This document shows, in pieces, positions 38,121 to 49,700 of a stretch of DNA of 64,000 nucleotides (the first letter of the stretch is position 1; each line of letters begins with the position of its first letter). The DNA is from an uncultured Saccharospirillaceae bacterium. GTDB taxonomy: Bacteria > Pseudomonadota > Gammaproteobacteria > Pseudomonadales > Oceanobacteraceae. The DNA lies in NCBI GenBank assembly GCA_947503895.1, contig CANNFT010000004.1:1-64000 (forward strand), in the 5' to 3' direction. A model generated the notes under the pieces. It was not told the DNA's origin and did no database searches. It saw only the letters and a program-made list of their open reading frames with translations. The translations under genes were made by a program, and so were the position numbers.

Positions 38121-38432
38121 ATGTACGCTGTAGTCGTAACTGGCGGTAAGCAATACCGTGTTGAAGAGGGTCAGACCCTTAAAGTTGAAAAAATCGAAAC
38201 AGCGACTGGCGAGTCTGTTGAGCTAGAAAAAGTACTTCTAGTAGGCAACGGCGACGACGTAAAAATCGGTCAACCAGTTGTTGAAGGCGCTAAAGTAACT
38301 GCTGAAGTAGTTGCACACGGTCGTCACAAGAAAGTGAAGATCATCAAATTTAGACGTCGTAAGCACAGCATGAAGCAAATGGGTCACCGTCAGTGGTTCA
38401 CTGAATTGAAAATTACTGGTATTTCTGCCTAA
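38121..38432 (+). CDS. rplU: 50S ribosomal protein L21
   Basis: The 103-residue protein is of standard length with the L21 features [18 protein letters not shown] near the start, [19 protein letters not shown] and the C-terminal TELKITGI. It binds 23S rRNA. It is followed by rpmA after 124 bp that contain an attenuator-like hairpin. Confidence 0.99.
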   Translation: MYAVVVTGGKQYRVEEGQTLKVEKIETATGESVELEKVLLVGNGDDVKIGQPVVEGAKVTAEVVAHGRHKKVKIIKFRRRKHSMKQMGHRQWFTELKITGISA

Positions 38433-38505
38433 TTTTCTGCTTCAAGCGTTATAAATGGTATGGGCTGTTATTACAGAGCTCTATACACAAAAGATTAACC
38501 AAAAG

Positions 38506-38540
38506 AAGCCTGAGTAAAATATCCAAAGACTTAGGCTTTT
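38506..38540 (+). terminator. Attenuator-like hairpin between rplU and rpmA
   Basis: AAGCCTGAGT (38506-38515) pairs with ACTTAGGCTT (38529-38538) with one G-T wobble, followed by a short T-run. It lies just before the rpmA ribosome-binding site AAAGGAGA and may lower read-through. Confidence 0.5.
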
Positions 38541-38556
38541 AGAAAGGAGATGACCC

Positions 38557-38823
38557 ATGGCTCACAAAAAAGCTGGTGGTAGTACTCGTAACGGTCGCGA
38601 TTCCCAGTCAAAACGTCTTGGTGTAAAAGCATTCGGTGGTCAGTTTGTAACAGCTGGTTCTATCATTATTCGTCAGCGCGGTACTAAAGTACACGCAGGT
38701 GACAACGTAGGCTGTGGTCGTGACCACACGTTGTTTGCTAAGGCAGATGGCTACGTTAAGTTCGAAAAGAAAGGTCGTCAGTTCCGTAAGCACGTCAGCA
38801 TTCAGCCTGCTGCTGCGAACTAA
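38557..38823 (+). CDS. rpmA: 50S ribosomal protein L27
   Basis: The 88-residue protein begins [19 protein letters not shown], the normal L27 N-terminus that reaches the peptidyl transferase centre, and contains [23 protein letters not shown] precedes the ATG. A UUCG-type terminator follows. Confidence 0.99.
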   Translation: MAHKKAGGSTRNGRDSQSKRLGVKAFGGQFVTAGSIIIRQRGTKVHAGDNVGCGRDHTLFAKADGYVKFEKKGRQFRKHVSIQPAAAN

Positions 38824-38860
38824 GATCGACCCTAGGTAAGTTATATTAGGCTTGCCAGAT

Positions 38861-38895
38861 AAAAGCTCTGTACGCTTCGGCGGCAGGGCTTTTTG
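38861..38895 (+). terminator. Terminator after rpmA
   Basis: AAAAGCTCTG (38861-38870) pairs with CAGGGCTTTT (38884-38893) with one wobble. An inner CGC-TTCG-GCG forms a stable tetraloop, and a T-rich run follows. Confidence 0.85.
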
Positions 38896-38982
38896 TTTTT
38901 TTGAAAGTTCTACAATATAAAGAAGCAACCGCTGTGTTAGCGGATGCGGGTTCATAACAGCAGTACATTGCGCTCATCATGA

Positions 38983-40239
<1,257 letters not shown>

Positions 40240-40458
40240 AGGCTAAACCTCTCTGACATGGCGTCTTACTTGGGGCCATGATGGGCGTTTGATATGCATA
40301 GTAGAGGATCTTCAATGACAGTAAATAGTGCGCCGCTTGTATTTTATAAATGAATAAAGCACCTCTATTTTTTATGTCTCAATGTCGATCAGCAAGAGCG
40401 GGTTGATATTCAGTGGTCCGCTAGCACTTAGCAACACAATCTTTAATCTCAGGCAAGA

Positions 40459-41592
40459 GTGATCAGTACAGTGGTATCCAGAACGTCTTTAACTCATAGC
40501 AAGCGTTGGGTTGTTAAAATTGGCAGTGCACTATTAACCAATGACGGCGCCGGTTTAAACCGTGAAGGCATTCAAAACTGGGTTGATCAAATTGCAGAGT
40601 TAAAGCGTCAGGGTATCGAAGTGGTGCTGGTGTCTTCGGGTTCTGTTGCTGAAGGTATGACGCGACTAGGTTGGACCAAACGTCCCACCGCCTTACACGA
40701 ATTACAGGCTGCGGCAGCTGTTGGGCAGATGGGCTTGGTCCAGTGTTATGAAACCAATTTTGCTCGCCATCAACACAATACGGCTCAAGTCTTATTAACC
40801 CACGCCGATCTTTCCAACCGTAAGCGTTATCTAAATGCTCGCTCAACCTTGCGAACTCTGCTCGACCTCGGCGTGGTCCCCATCATTAATGAAAACGACA
40901 CCGTCGTGACCGATGAAATTCGATTCGGAGACAACGATACACTGGGTGCGCTGGTCGCCAATTTGGTCGAAGCGGATACGCTAGTGATTCTTACCGACCA
41001 GCAAGGTTTATTCACCGCAGACCCTCGCAAAGATAAGCACGCCACACTCATTGATGTTGCAAGAGCAGAAGACCCTGCGATTCAAGCAATGGCGGGTGAC
41101 GGTGGTGCGCTAGGTCGTGGCGGTATGGTCACGAAAGTTCGCGCTGCAAGATTGGCTGCACGATCGGGTGCCAGCTCGGTCATCGTAGGTGGCCGGATAG
41201 AAAATGTGCTCATAGGTTTACGCAATGGCGAAAAAATTGGCACTCTGCTGGTTTCAGATCAAGAGCCAATGGCTGCACGCAAGCAATGGATAGCGGGACA
41301 CTTGCAAACACGCGGTGAAGTCACCCTGGATGCGGGGGCAGTACAAGCATTATTATCACAAGGTAAAAGCTTATTGCCGGTGGGCGTGACAAAAGTAGCA
41401 GGCAATTTTGAGCGCGGTGAAGTAGTTGCTTGCTTGAATGAGGCGGGGCATTTGATCGCCAAAGGCTTGATAAATTATAGTGCCTTGGAAGCTCAAAAAA
41501 TAATCAAAAAAGATTCCAAAGACATAGTCTCTGTGCTGGGCTATATGGATGAGCCCGAGCTGATTCATCGCGACAATCTCGTTTTAGCCTAA
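40459..41592 (+). CDS. proB: Glutamate 5-kinase ProB
   Basis: ProB phosphorylates glutamate in the first step of proline synthesis and is normally feedback-inhibited by proline. The 377-residue product has an N-terminal amino-acid kinase domain ([53 protein letters not shown]) and a C-terminal PUA domain from about 280. Translation starts at GTG 40459 after AGG; a second GTG at 40471 is possible. The capsule locus begins beyond it. Confidence 0.96.
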   Translation: MISTVVSRTSLTHSKRWVVKIGSALLTNDGAGLNREGIQNWVDQIAELKRQGIEVVLVSSGSVAEGMTRLGWTKRPTALHELQAAAAVGQMGLVQCYETNFARHQHNTAQVLLTHADLSNRKRYLNARSTLRTLLDLGVVPIINENDTVVTDEIRFGDNDTLGALVANLVEADTLVILTDQQGLFTADPRKDKHATLIDVARAEDPAIQAMAGDGGALGRGGMVTKVRAARLAARSGASSVIVGGRIENVLIGLRNGEKIGTLLVSDQEPMAARKQWIAGHLQTRGEVTLDAGAVQALLSQGKSLLPVGVTKVAGNFERGEVVACLNEAGHLIAKGLINYSALEAQKIIKKDSKDIVSVLGYMDEPELIHRDNLVLA

Positions 41593-41767
41593 AAATTAAG
41601 CAGTTGTGAGCTTGCAATGCATGAAGTTGAGTGTTTTTTAAGCGCTTGCTGTGTGTTTTTTGTTCTTGATTGTCTTAAAAATCATCAAATTAAACTAAAT
41701 TCTTAGTTCATTGTTAATATGTGAAATCGGAAGTGGATATTTATGTTAATAAATGTCTCGACCGTAT

Positions 41768-41795
41768 TTAACATGCAACAAATTGTATCTATAAT
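41768..41795 (+). promoter_or_regulatory. Promoter of the capsule operon
   Basis: TTAACA (41768-41773) and a perfect TATAAT (41790-41795) are 16 bp apart. The untranslated leader before kpsM would be about 300 bases. No ops/JUMPstart (GGCGGTAG) element was seen, so RfaH control is not supported. The rest of 41593-42102 contains only very short frames. Confidence 0.65.
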
Positions 41796-42102
41796 GCGCA
41801 TCCGATTCGGGCGAACGGATGCACCCTTCCAATTGATTGCTTAATAGTCAATCAACCCGTTTCACCATAGCAATATAAAAAAGAGACTCACGCAGAGGTT
41901 AATTCCTTACTGCAAAAAGTGAGCAATACAAGTGGGCTACTCATCAGTACAGCTTGAAAGCTTTATTGTGTGGAGAAATGGATCAATGCAACCTCTGACA
42001 TAAGTCAGACGTGCCTTGGTTAAAAATCCTATATTTGACGGAAAGAAAATCATCGGCGAGAGGTGTAGGCTTCTTGGCGAAAAAACTATTGGGGAACTAC
42101 CA

Positions 42103-42879
42103 GTGACGCGCACCTCATTACAGATAATGCGGGATACGGTTCATGCACTATTGATGCGTGAGTTGAAGACGCGCTTTGGCTCCTCAAAGTTAGGTTATTT
42201 TTGGGCGTTGGCTGAGCCTGCGGCGCAGGCTTCGATATTAGCCATCCTCTTTACGTTACTTGGCCGTAACAGTTTGTCTGGAGTACCGGTTGCACTGTTT
42301 TTAATTTCCGGCGTAATGCCATTTAAAACCTTCAATAAAACCGTCACTCAATTGTCTTCAGGTATATCTGCAAATAAAGCTTTGTTTGCCTATCGCCAGG
42401 TCAGCCCTATAGATCCAATTCTCACGCGATTGACAATTGAACTTGCTACATTTTTTATTGTTTATATGATTATTTTAAGTGTCATGGCGTGGTTGGGGTT
42501 AGATGTATGGCCACAAGATATTCTAGAGTTGATTACAGCGTCGCTATTATTAATCGCACTGGGTTTTGGCATCGCCCTATGTATGAGTAGTGCATTAATT
42601 TATTGGCAAGATGCCAATAAATTGCTGGGTATGGTCATGACGCCCATGTTTTTTATATCCGGTATTTTCTTTTGCGCGACTATGATCCCTGCTAAATACT
42701 GGTATTTATTTACATGGAACCCAATCTTTCACGCTATTGAATTAAGTCGCGATGCGTTTTTTGCAAGCTACACCACCCCTGTTGGCAGCTGGGGGTATTT
42801 GGCTTTAACCTCGCTCAGTTTTGTAACGGTTGGCTTAATGCTATATCGCGTGAATCGCATAAGGTTTGCCACTTTATGA
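42103..42879 (+). CDS. kpsM: Capsule ABC transporter permease KpsM
   Basis: KpsM is the membrane subunit of the group 2 capsule exporter. The GTG at 42103 is chosen because GGGG lies eight bases upstream and it gives 258 residues, the normal KpsM length; a TTG at 42016 would add 29 residues. The protein starts TRTSLQIMRDTVHALLMREL, a typical ABC-2 N-terminus, and has about six transmembrane helices. It overlaps kpsT by four bases. Confidence 0.93.
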   Translation: MTRTSLQIMRDTVHALLMRELKTRFGSSKLGYFWALAEPAAQASILAILFTLLGRNSLSGVPVALFLISGVMPFKTFNKTVTQLSSGISANKALFAYRQVSPIDPILTRLTIELATFFIVYMIILSVMAWLGLDVWPQDILELITASLLLIALGFGIALCMSSALIYWQDANKLLGMVMTPMFFISGIFFCATMIPAKYWYLFTWNPIFHAIELSRDAFFASYTTPVGSWGYLALTSLSFVTVGLMLYRVNRIRFATL

Positions 42880-43547
42880 TCAAATTTGAAAACCTAAGTA
42901 AATATTACCCGACTAAACAAGGACGACGTTACGTATTTAAAGACGTCAATATCGAACTACCTACTGATGTAAGTATTGCCATTTTGGGCCCAAACGGTGT
43001 GGGTAAATCCACCTTAGTGCGCATGTTGGGTGGAGCTGATTACCCAAACAAAGGTGAGATTAGCAGCGACAAAAAAATATCATGGCCGTTAGGGCTGCAA
43101 GGCGGTTTACAGGGCAGCATGAGTGGCCGTGAAAACTGCCGCTTTGTTGCGCGCATACATGGTTACAAAAATACCCAAGAGATAGAGCAAAAAGTGTATG
43201 AATTTGCTGAGATAAGTGCCTATTTTGATGAACCGGTCAAAAGCTACTCAAGTGGTATGCGCTCCCGTGTGGCATTTGGCTTAACCATGGCCTTTGATTT
43301 TGACTTTGATGTGCTGCTAATTGATGAGCTAGGTGCGGTGGGTGATGCAAACTTTCGCCATAAAAGCCAAGCATTATTAGAAAGTAAATTTGAAACCACC
43401 AAGCTCATTATGGTGAGTCATTCAATGGGTGAACTGCGCAAGTATTGCCAAGCAGGCATCGTGGTAAAAAACCAAAATATTGAATTCTTCCCTAGCTTGG
43501 AAGATGCCATACAAGAATACAAAGATACCTATGTCACAGCAAAATAA
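42876..43547 (+). CDS. kpsT: Capsule ABC transporter ATPase KpsT
   Basis: The 223-residue ATPase powers capsule export. It has Walker A GPNGVGKST near 38-46, the signature YSSGMRSRVAFG, Walker B VLLIDELGAVGD and switch histidine in MVSHSMGEL. It overlaps kpsM by four bases and kpsE by 17 bases, which supports one operon. Confidence 0.96.
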   Translation: MIKFENLSKYYPTKQGRRYVFKDVNIELPTDVSIAILGPNGVGKSTLVRMLGGADYPNKGEISSDKKISWPLGLQGGLQGSMSGRENCRFVARIHGYKNTQEIEQKVYEFAEISAYFDEPVKSYSSGMRSRVAFGLTMAFDFDFDVLLIDELGAVGDANFRHKSQALLESKFETTKLIMVSHSMGELRKYCQAGIVVKNQNIEFFPSLEDAIQEYKDTYVTAK

Positions 43548-44760
43548 ACAAGCGTCAGCAGAGCCTGTAGTGGTAAAAACACTGTCTCCGATACAGCGCA
43601 AAGTGCGTAAATTAAAGCGCGACCCTAAGCAGTTTGTGGTTGATAGCAAAGCCTATGTGGGTACGCGTCAAGCCGCGTATATAGCATGGGCAAAACTTGG
43701 CTCGTTTGCATTAGTGCTAATTGCATCGATCTTAGTCGTGGCTTACTACACAATAGTGGCATCCCCTCGCTACGCGACCTCTACTCAATTTGTCGTAAAA
43801 GAAGCAGGCAGCAATGAAGCGGCATTGATGGGGTTTACTGCACTGGGCACCACTTCTTCCTCTATGCGTGATGCGCTCATTATTAAGGAATACGTAGAAT
43901 CCCGCGAAATGGCGGTGGCATTAAATAATGCCATTGGCTTAAAAGCTCATTATCAAAATGATGAGTGGGATGCGTTAAGTGGGTTGAGCAAAGGCGCAAC
44001 CGTTGAAGATTACCTTGAGTTTTACCAAAAGCATATTAGTGTACGCCATGATGAGTTATCCGACATTGTACACATAGAGGTGCAAGCCTTTACACCTGAA
44101 TATAGCTTATTACTGGGCCAAACGTTATTAGAGAAAAGTGAGCTATTTATTAATGCCCTGGGTGACAAAATGGCCAAGGAACAACTGTCCTATGCACAAA
44201 AAGAAGTTGAACGCCTATACACCAATATGAAAAACCAGCAGCAACAGCTGGTAAATTTTCAAAACAATAACGAGCTTTACAATCCAGAGCAGCAAGGCAG
44301 TGCCATGTTAACGGCTATAAGTAACTTACAAGCGAATATTATTACCGCCGAAGCCAAATTAAAAGAAATGGTCGCGGTGATGCGTGATGATGCAGCTGAG
44401 GTGAAAAGCCAGCGTATTTTAATTAAATCGTTAAAGCAGCAGCTAACAGAGGAGCAAAGTAAGCTTACCTCGGATGATCAAAAGTCGTTAAATCAAATTA
44501 CTGCTAACTTTCAAGAAATCAAGTTGAATACCGAGCTGGCGACAGGTTTATACCAAGCAGGGCTTTCAAGTATGGAGGTCGTTCGGGCTGACGCTTACCG
44601 TAAATTGAAACACCTACTCATTGTGCAGCACCCAGCGCAACCGGAAACGGACCAATACCCAAGGCGTATATACAGTATTTTCACTTGGTTCGTGTCTTTG
44701 TTGTTGGTGTATTTATTAGCCCGTTTGATTTGGGTCATTGTTAAAGAGCATAAGGAGTAA
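43531..44760 (+). CDS. kpsE: Capsule export inner-membrane/periplasmic protein KpsE
   Basis: KpsE is a polysaccharide co-polymerase family protein that links KpsMT to the outer-membrane channel. The 409-residue product has a cytoplasmic N-terminus, a transmembrane helix near 50-70 (FALVLIASILVVAYYTIV), a long periplasmic coiled-coil domain and a second helix near the C-terminus. Residues 23-38 (RKVRKLKRDPKQFVVD) match a peptide in two other proteins of this locus. The ATG at 43531 lies inside the end of kpsT. Confidence 0.93.
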   Translation: MSQQNKQASAEPVVVKTLSPIQRKVRKLKRDPKQFVVDSKAYVGTRQAAYIAWAKLGSFALVLIASILVVAYYTIVASPRYATSTQFVVKEAGSNEAALMGFTALGTTSSSMRDALIIKEYVESREMAVALNNAIGLKAHYQNDEWDALSGLSKGATVEDYLEFYQKHISVRHDELSDIVHIEVQAFTPEYSLLLGQTLLEKSELFINALGDKMAKEQLSYAQKEVERLYTNMKNQQQQLVNFQNNNELYNPEQQGSAMLTAISNLQANIITAEAKLKEMVAVMRDDAAEVKSQRILIKSLKQQLTEEQSKLTSDDQKSLNQITANFQEIKLNTELATGLYQAGLSSMEVVRADAYRKLKHLLIVQHPAQPETDQYPRRIYSIFTWFVSLLLVYLLARLIWVIVKEHKE

Positions 44761-44765
44761 TTAGC

Positions 44766-46394
44766 ATGAAGTTTTTACAAGGCTTAGTTGTCAGTATTGG
44801 TTTGATGCTCACGTTTAATACACAGGCGATTGACCTTCAAAAAGACCAAAACGCTGAAAAACAAAGGGTATTGGCAGAAAGTAGTAGTACGCCTGACTTT
44901 GCCCATTGGTTGTTTTCGGGTGCATTTACCAAACAAGGTTTTACTGGGGTCAATCCAGAGTACCGCATTAACCAAGGGGATACCTTATTAGTGCAACTGT
45001 GGGGTGGGCTAGATTACCAGCAAGAAACCCAAGTAGATGCACAAGGTAATATTTTTATTCCGAAGGTGGGTCCTGTCAAAGTACTGGGTGTTGAAAACAA
45101 AAAACTGAATGCTGTGGTACTTAAATCCATTAAGCGTGTTTATAAATCAAATGTACAAGCTTATGTCACCCTGTTATCAAGCCAAACCGTTAAAGTGTTT
45201 TTGTCTGGCATGGTAAATAATCCAGGTTTATATGAAGGCCAAAGCGCAGACAGTGTATTGGCGTTTATCGATAAAGCAGGCGGTATTCGTAAACACATGG
45301 GTAGCTACCGCAATATTAGTGTGAAGCGCAACGGTAAAACCGTAAAAGAGATTGACCTATATGCGTTTATCCAAGAAGGCACCATGCCAAGTGTGCAGCT
45401 ACACGAAGGGGACGTGATTTTTGTAGCTCCAAAAACAGGCGACATCACCATAGAAGGTGAAGTGGGGTTTGCCGGCAAGTACGAGCTTAAAGACAAACAA
45501 GCCAATCTAAATGAAATATTGGCGGCAGTAGCTATTAATGAAAACGCCACCCATGCAACCCTAGTGCAACCATTTAATAAAAACGGTATGAAAGAGGTGA
45601 GCGCTAAACAGTATGGCTTAACTGAACTTAAAAACGTAAACATTCAAGTGGGTTCAATCGTAAAAGTATCATCACAATTACGTGCCAATAGCATAAGTGT
45701 TGAGGTAGTGGGCGAGCATAATTCCCAGTACGAAATGGTGTTACCTTGGGGTGCCACCCTGCAAGACTTACTAGGCAAAGTTGAATTTACCGACCTTTCA
45801 AACCAAGCAGCTATTCAGTTGTACCGCAAATCTGTCGCTAAGCGCCAAAAAGACATGCTAATGGCCTCACTATCATCTTTAGAACAAAGTGTATTAACAG
45901 CGCGCTCTGCGACAAATGAAACTGCGCAGTTACGCAAAGCCGAAGCCGAAATTATTTTACAGTGGATTGAAAAAGCAAAAGATGTACAGCCAAAAGGCCA
46001 AGTGCTATTGGCCGACGGCTACGATGCCAAACAAGTGACCTTACAACAAGGTGATCGCATTGTGGTGCCTGCTAAACAAAGTTTAATCATGGTGCACGGC
46101 GAAGTGTTATTCCCAACGGCCATCACCTACGACGCTGAATTTAATACGCAAGATTACATTAACAAAGCTGGTGGCAGTACCGCAGATGTAGACGACATGA
46201 ATGTCCTCATCATGAAACCAAACGGCTCATTCATTGATGTGAATTCAGATTTAAGTGACGAAGACGAAATTCACCCAGGTGATGAAGTGTTTGTGCTTGG
46301 AAAACCAGATGTGAAATCTTTGCAATTAACCAAAGATATCATGCAAGTCATTTATCAGGTGGCGGTGTCCGCGGCTGTGGTAGTAGCCCTTTAA
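44766..46394 (+). CDS. kpsD: Capsule export outer-membrane protein KpsD
   Basis: KpsD is the polysaccharide export (OPX) protein that completes the secretion channel. The 542-residue product has a signal peptide ending NTQAID, a Poly_export domain (YRINQGDTLLVQLWGG), and several SLBB-type domains (VFLSGMVNNPGLYEG, ITIEGEVGFAGKYEL, IMVHGEVLFPTAITY). No lipobox is present, which is usual for KpsD. It begins six bases after kpsE. Confidence 0.94.
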   Translation: MKFLQGLVVSIGLMLTFNTQAIDLQKDQNAEKQRVLAESSSTPDFAHWLFSGAFTKQGFTGVNPEYRINQGDTLLVQLWGGLDYQQETQVDAQGNIFIPKVGPVKVLGVENKKLNAVVLKSIKRVYKSNVQAYVTLLSSQTVKVFLSGMVNNPGLYEGQSADSVLAFIDKAGGIRKHMGSYRNISVKRNGKTVKEIDLYAFIQEGTMPSVQLHEGDVIFVAPKTGDITIEGEVGFAGKYELKDKQANLNEILAAVAINENATHATLVQPFNKNGMKEVSAKQYGLTELKNVNIQVGSIVKVSSQLRANSISVEVVGEHNSQYEMVLPWGATLQDLLGKVEFTDLSNQAAIQLYRKSVAKRQKDMLMASLSSLEQSVLTARSATNETAQLRKAEAEIILQWIEKAKDVQPKGQVLLADGYDAKQVTLQQGDRIVVPAKQSLIMVHGEVLFPTAITYDAEFNTQDYINKAGGSTADVDDMNVLIMKPNGSFIDVNSDLSDEDEIHPGDEVFVLGKPDVKSLQLTKDIMQVIYQVAVSAAVVVAL

Positions 46395-46586
46395 TAGAGA
46401 ATACACTTAAAGGATAGAGATTTAATTTACCCTTCCTCGGGAGTATGTCTGCTATAGATTAAAATCTACACAGTTCTAAAGAGTGTACTGTTGTCCTTAT
46501 CCTGCAGTATTGAAATATTTACTTCTATCGCCTAGTTCACATATTCAACTTGATATTTTTAGTGTAACACGATAAATGGCTGCACT
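46395..46586. other. Spacer after kpsD
   Basis: AT-rich spacer with no clear terminator. Base composition drops here and stays low through the following large gene, marking the start of the serotype-specific part of the locus. Confidence 0.4.
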
Positions 46587-46721
46587 GTGAAAGAGGTGTT
46601 TGGTTGTGTGCTGTCGGAAGAAGATCTTGATCTAAGTTTGTGGCAGCTAAGTCATATGCTTTTTGAATTAGAAATACAAACTAGTTGCATGTTGATGGAA
46701 GCTAGAAAGGAGTTAAAGTGA
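46587..46721 (+). CDS. Candidate 44-residue small protein before the polymerase
   Basis: A GTG-started frame encodes a 44-residue acidic helical peptide (FGCVLSEEDLDLSLWQL in its first half) with a lysine-ended C-terminus. Its TGA overlaps the GTG of the large polymerase gene by four bases, the arrangement of translationally coupled genes. No ribosome-binding site is visible upstream, so it may be chance. Confidence 0.3.
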   Translation: MKEVFGCVLSEEDLDLSLWQLSHMLFELEIQTSCMLMEARKELK

Positions 46722-49700
46722 AAAGAAGTACCTTAATAAGAAAGGCAAAGAAGCTAAAAAATAATCCAAAATTATTCTTTTCCGATATGAGGTCTAATAA
46801 TAAAAATAAATATAAGTCCCTTATGCTTAAGAAAAAAAACAAATTAGTCGAGAATGGTTGTAATAGTTATTCAGTGGTTTCAGCAGTATATAATGTTGAT
46901 AAGTATTTGGATCAATTTATAAAAAGTATAATAAATCAAAATCTAAATTTTCTATGTAATATTAAACTAATTTTGGTGGATGATGGTTCAACTGATAAAT
47001 CTCCAGAAGTAATAAATAAGTGGATAGAGAAATATCCTGATAATATTAAATATATTAGAAAAGAAAATGGTGGGCAGGCTTCAGCGCGAAATCTTGGATT
47101 AAAGTCTGTTTCTACTGATTGGGTTGCATTTATTGATCCTGATGATTTCATCAATAAGCACTACTTTTCAGTTGTAGATGAGTTTTTAGAAAAGAATAAG
47201 TCTAGTAATATTAGTTTAGTTGCTTGCAAAATGATTGTTTATAGGGAGGATTTAAATGAATTTAGAGATACACAGCCATTATCTTATTGCTTTAAGGAAA
47301 ATGAGGATATAGTCCCTGCTAACAATTTAGGAGAGAAAATACAGCTGTCAGTTAGCTCTGCTCTATTTAAAAGTAATATTATTCGTGAGCATAACTTAAT
47401 TTTTAATAACAAGATAAAACCGAACTTTGAAGATGGAAAATTTGTATTGGATTACCTTTTGTTATCAGAGGGGAATGCCGCTTTCTTAAAGAATGCAAAT
47501 TATTACTATCGTGTTCGTGAGGATGAAAGTTCGACAACAAACACACAATGGGAAAGGCCTGAAAAATACAGGAATGTGTTAGAGTATGGATTTATACCGA
47601 TGTTGTTGAAGTATAAAGAGTCTTTGGGATATGTCCCTAAGCATGCTCAAAAAACAGCATTATATTTCTTAATGCAGTATTTTCAAAAGTTTGTGAATAA
47701 TTCAGGGGGGCTAAATTTTTTATCGGTAGATCAAAGAGCTGAATTTCTTAAATTAATGGATGAATCGTTTTCTTATATAGACCGTAATGAAATAATGAAA
47801 TTCAATATGCTGGGTGTTTGGTTTTTTCATAAGGTTGGTGTGGATGCTTTGTTTAAGGAAGGATACGGCTTTGGTTTTCAGATGGTCTATGTAAAGGATA
47901 TTGATTATGAGCGTAAGCTTTTACAGATTAGCTATTATGAACAGCCTGGTACGATAGGGTCTGTATTCCTTGATGGGAATGAGGCTTTTCCGTTTGAAGA
48001 AAAGATTGTGACTCATGATTTTTTAGGTCGTTCTTTTAGGCAGCATGTTGTATGGGTACCTTTTGATAGTGAAGCTCAGGAGCTAACTGTGAAATTTGGG
48101 GTTCGTACTGAGTTTTCAATTTTTGGAGAAAGCTATAGTAATAGTATCAAAGTATTAGATGTCGGGAATATATTTAGTAAGAAAGTTCCATTACATTCTA
48201 TTGAATCTAATGCGTTTAAGGATGCATGGCTTTTTATGGATTCAAATATGCGTGCGGGTGATAATGCAGAACATTTATATCGATATGTAATGAATAAAAC
48301 TGACACTATAAATGCATACTTTGTATTATCTAAAAAGTCGAAGGACTGGGGGCGTTTAAAAAAGGAAGGGTTTAAACTTCTTGATATAAAAAGTAAGGCT
48401 TTTGATAAAGCCTATAAATGTTCGAGTGTTCTTATAAGCTCGCATATTAATAGATACTTTACAGAGTATGATGGTAAATATTCAACGTTGGATAAAAAGT
48501 TTGTATTTTTGCAGCATGGAATTACAAAGGATGACCTTTCTCGGTGGTTGAATAATACAACCAAAATTGATTGTCTTGTGACGGCCACAAAGCCTGAATA
48601 TGAATCTTTTGTTGAACAGGGCTCACCTTATTACTTGAGCAAAAAGGAAACTGTGCTGACTGGTTTTCCTCGTTATGATCGATTGTGCAAATTAGATATT
48701 GGTGGGAATAAAGAAATATTAATTATGCCTACTTGGCGCAATCACTTAGCAGGGGAGATTGTTAAAGGAAAAACCGAGCGAGAATATAATCATTTATTTA
48801 ACGAATCTGAGTACTTCAAGTATTGGCAGGGTTTTTTACTAAGTGAAAAGCTTGAGGTACTTGCCAATCAGTTTGGATATAGTGTTGTTTTTATGCCGCA
48901 CCCTAATTTGACGCAATATTTGAACGAATTTTCAATTCCAAGATTCATTAAAACAGCTGATTGTAATGAAGTTGATATGCAAAGTTTTATTGCATCTTGT
49001 GCTGTCTTCATAACTGATTATTCATCTGTAGCCTTTGATGTTGCTTATTTAAATAAGCCATCTATATATTACCAATTTGATGAAGATGTAGTGTTTAATG
49101 GCAGTCATACCTATTCAAAAGGCTATTTTGACTATAGGAAGGATGGGTTTGGTGATGTTGTTTTAAATCAAGATGAACTTTTTTTAAGTTTGACTGTATT
49201 GCTAGAAAATAAATGTAATCCTTCGGGAATTATTTTAAATAGAATGGAAAAGACATTTTTACGGAAAGATGGGGAGAACTGTAAGAGAGTCTATGAGGCA
49301 ATACTATCAATGAATTTTAATCATGCTGATGCTTGTGTTAACCCTAAAAAAATTGAAGAGTATGCTGCCACTGCTATGGCTAGTTCAGAATTCAATTTGG
49401 CAGAACAGCGGTGGAAGGAACTTTTAAAAATTGCGGATGGTAATCAAAAGAACACTGCATGTGCTCAATTGATTATATCAATTGCTCAGCAAGGAAGGCT
49501 AACTGAGGCATCAAAATTATATAAAGAAAGCATCTCTATTTTATGCTTAGAAAACACTAATAGAGTTGGAGGTCATTTGTCTATTGCTAGACATGATTGG
49601 GGACAAGCTGTCGCGTATTTTAAGCTAATAAATATAACGAATAAGCAAGACGGGTTTGGATATGCTGTCAGCTTGGCTGAATTGGGCTTGAGCCTTAATC

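Noticed and set aside
41978..42002. Very short frames behind GGAG upstream of kpsM, considered as leader peptides
   Set aside because: Only five or six codons with no regulatory codon run or attenuator hairpin.
41593..42102. Search for an ops/JUMPstart element ahead of the capsule operon
   Set aside because: No GGCGGTAG-like sequence was found, so RfaH control is not claimed.
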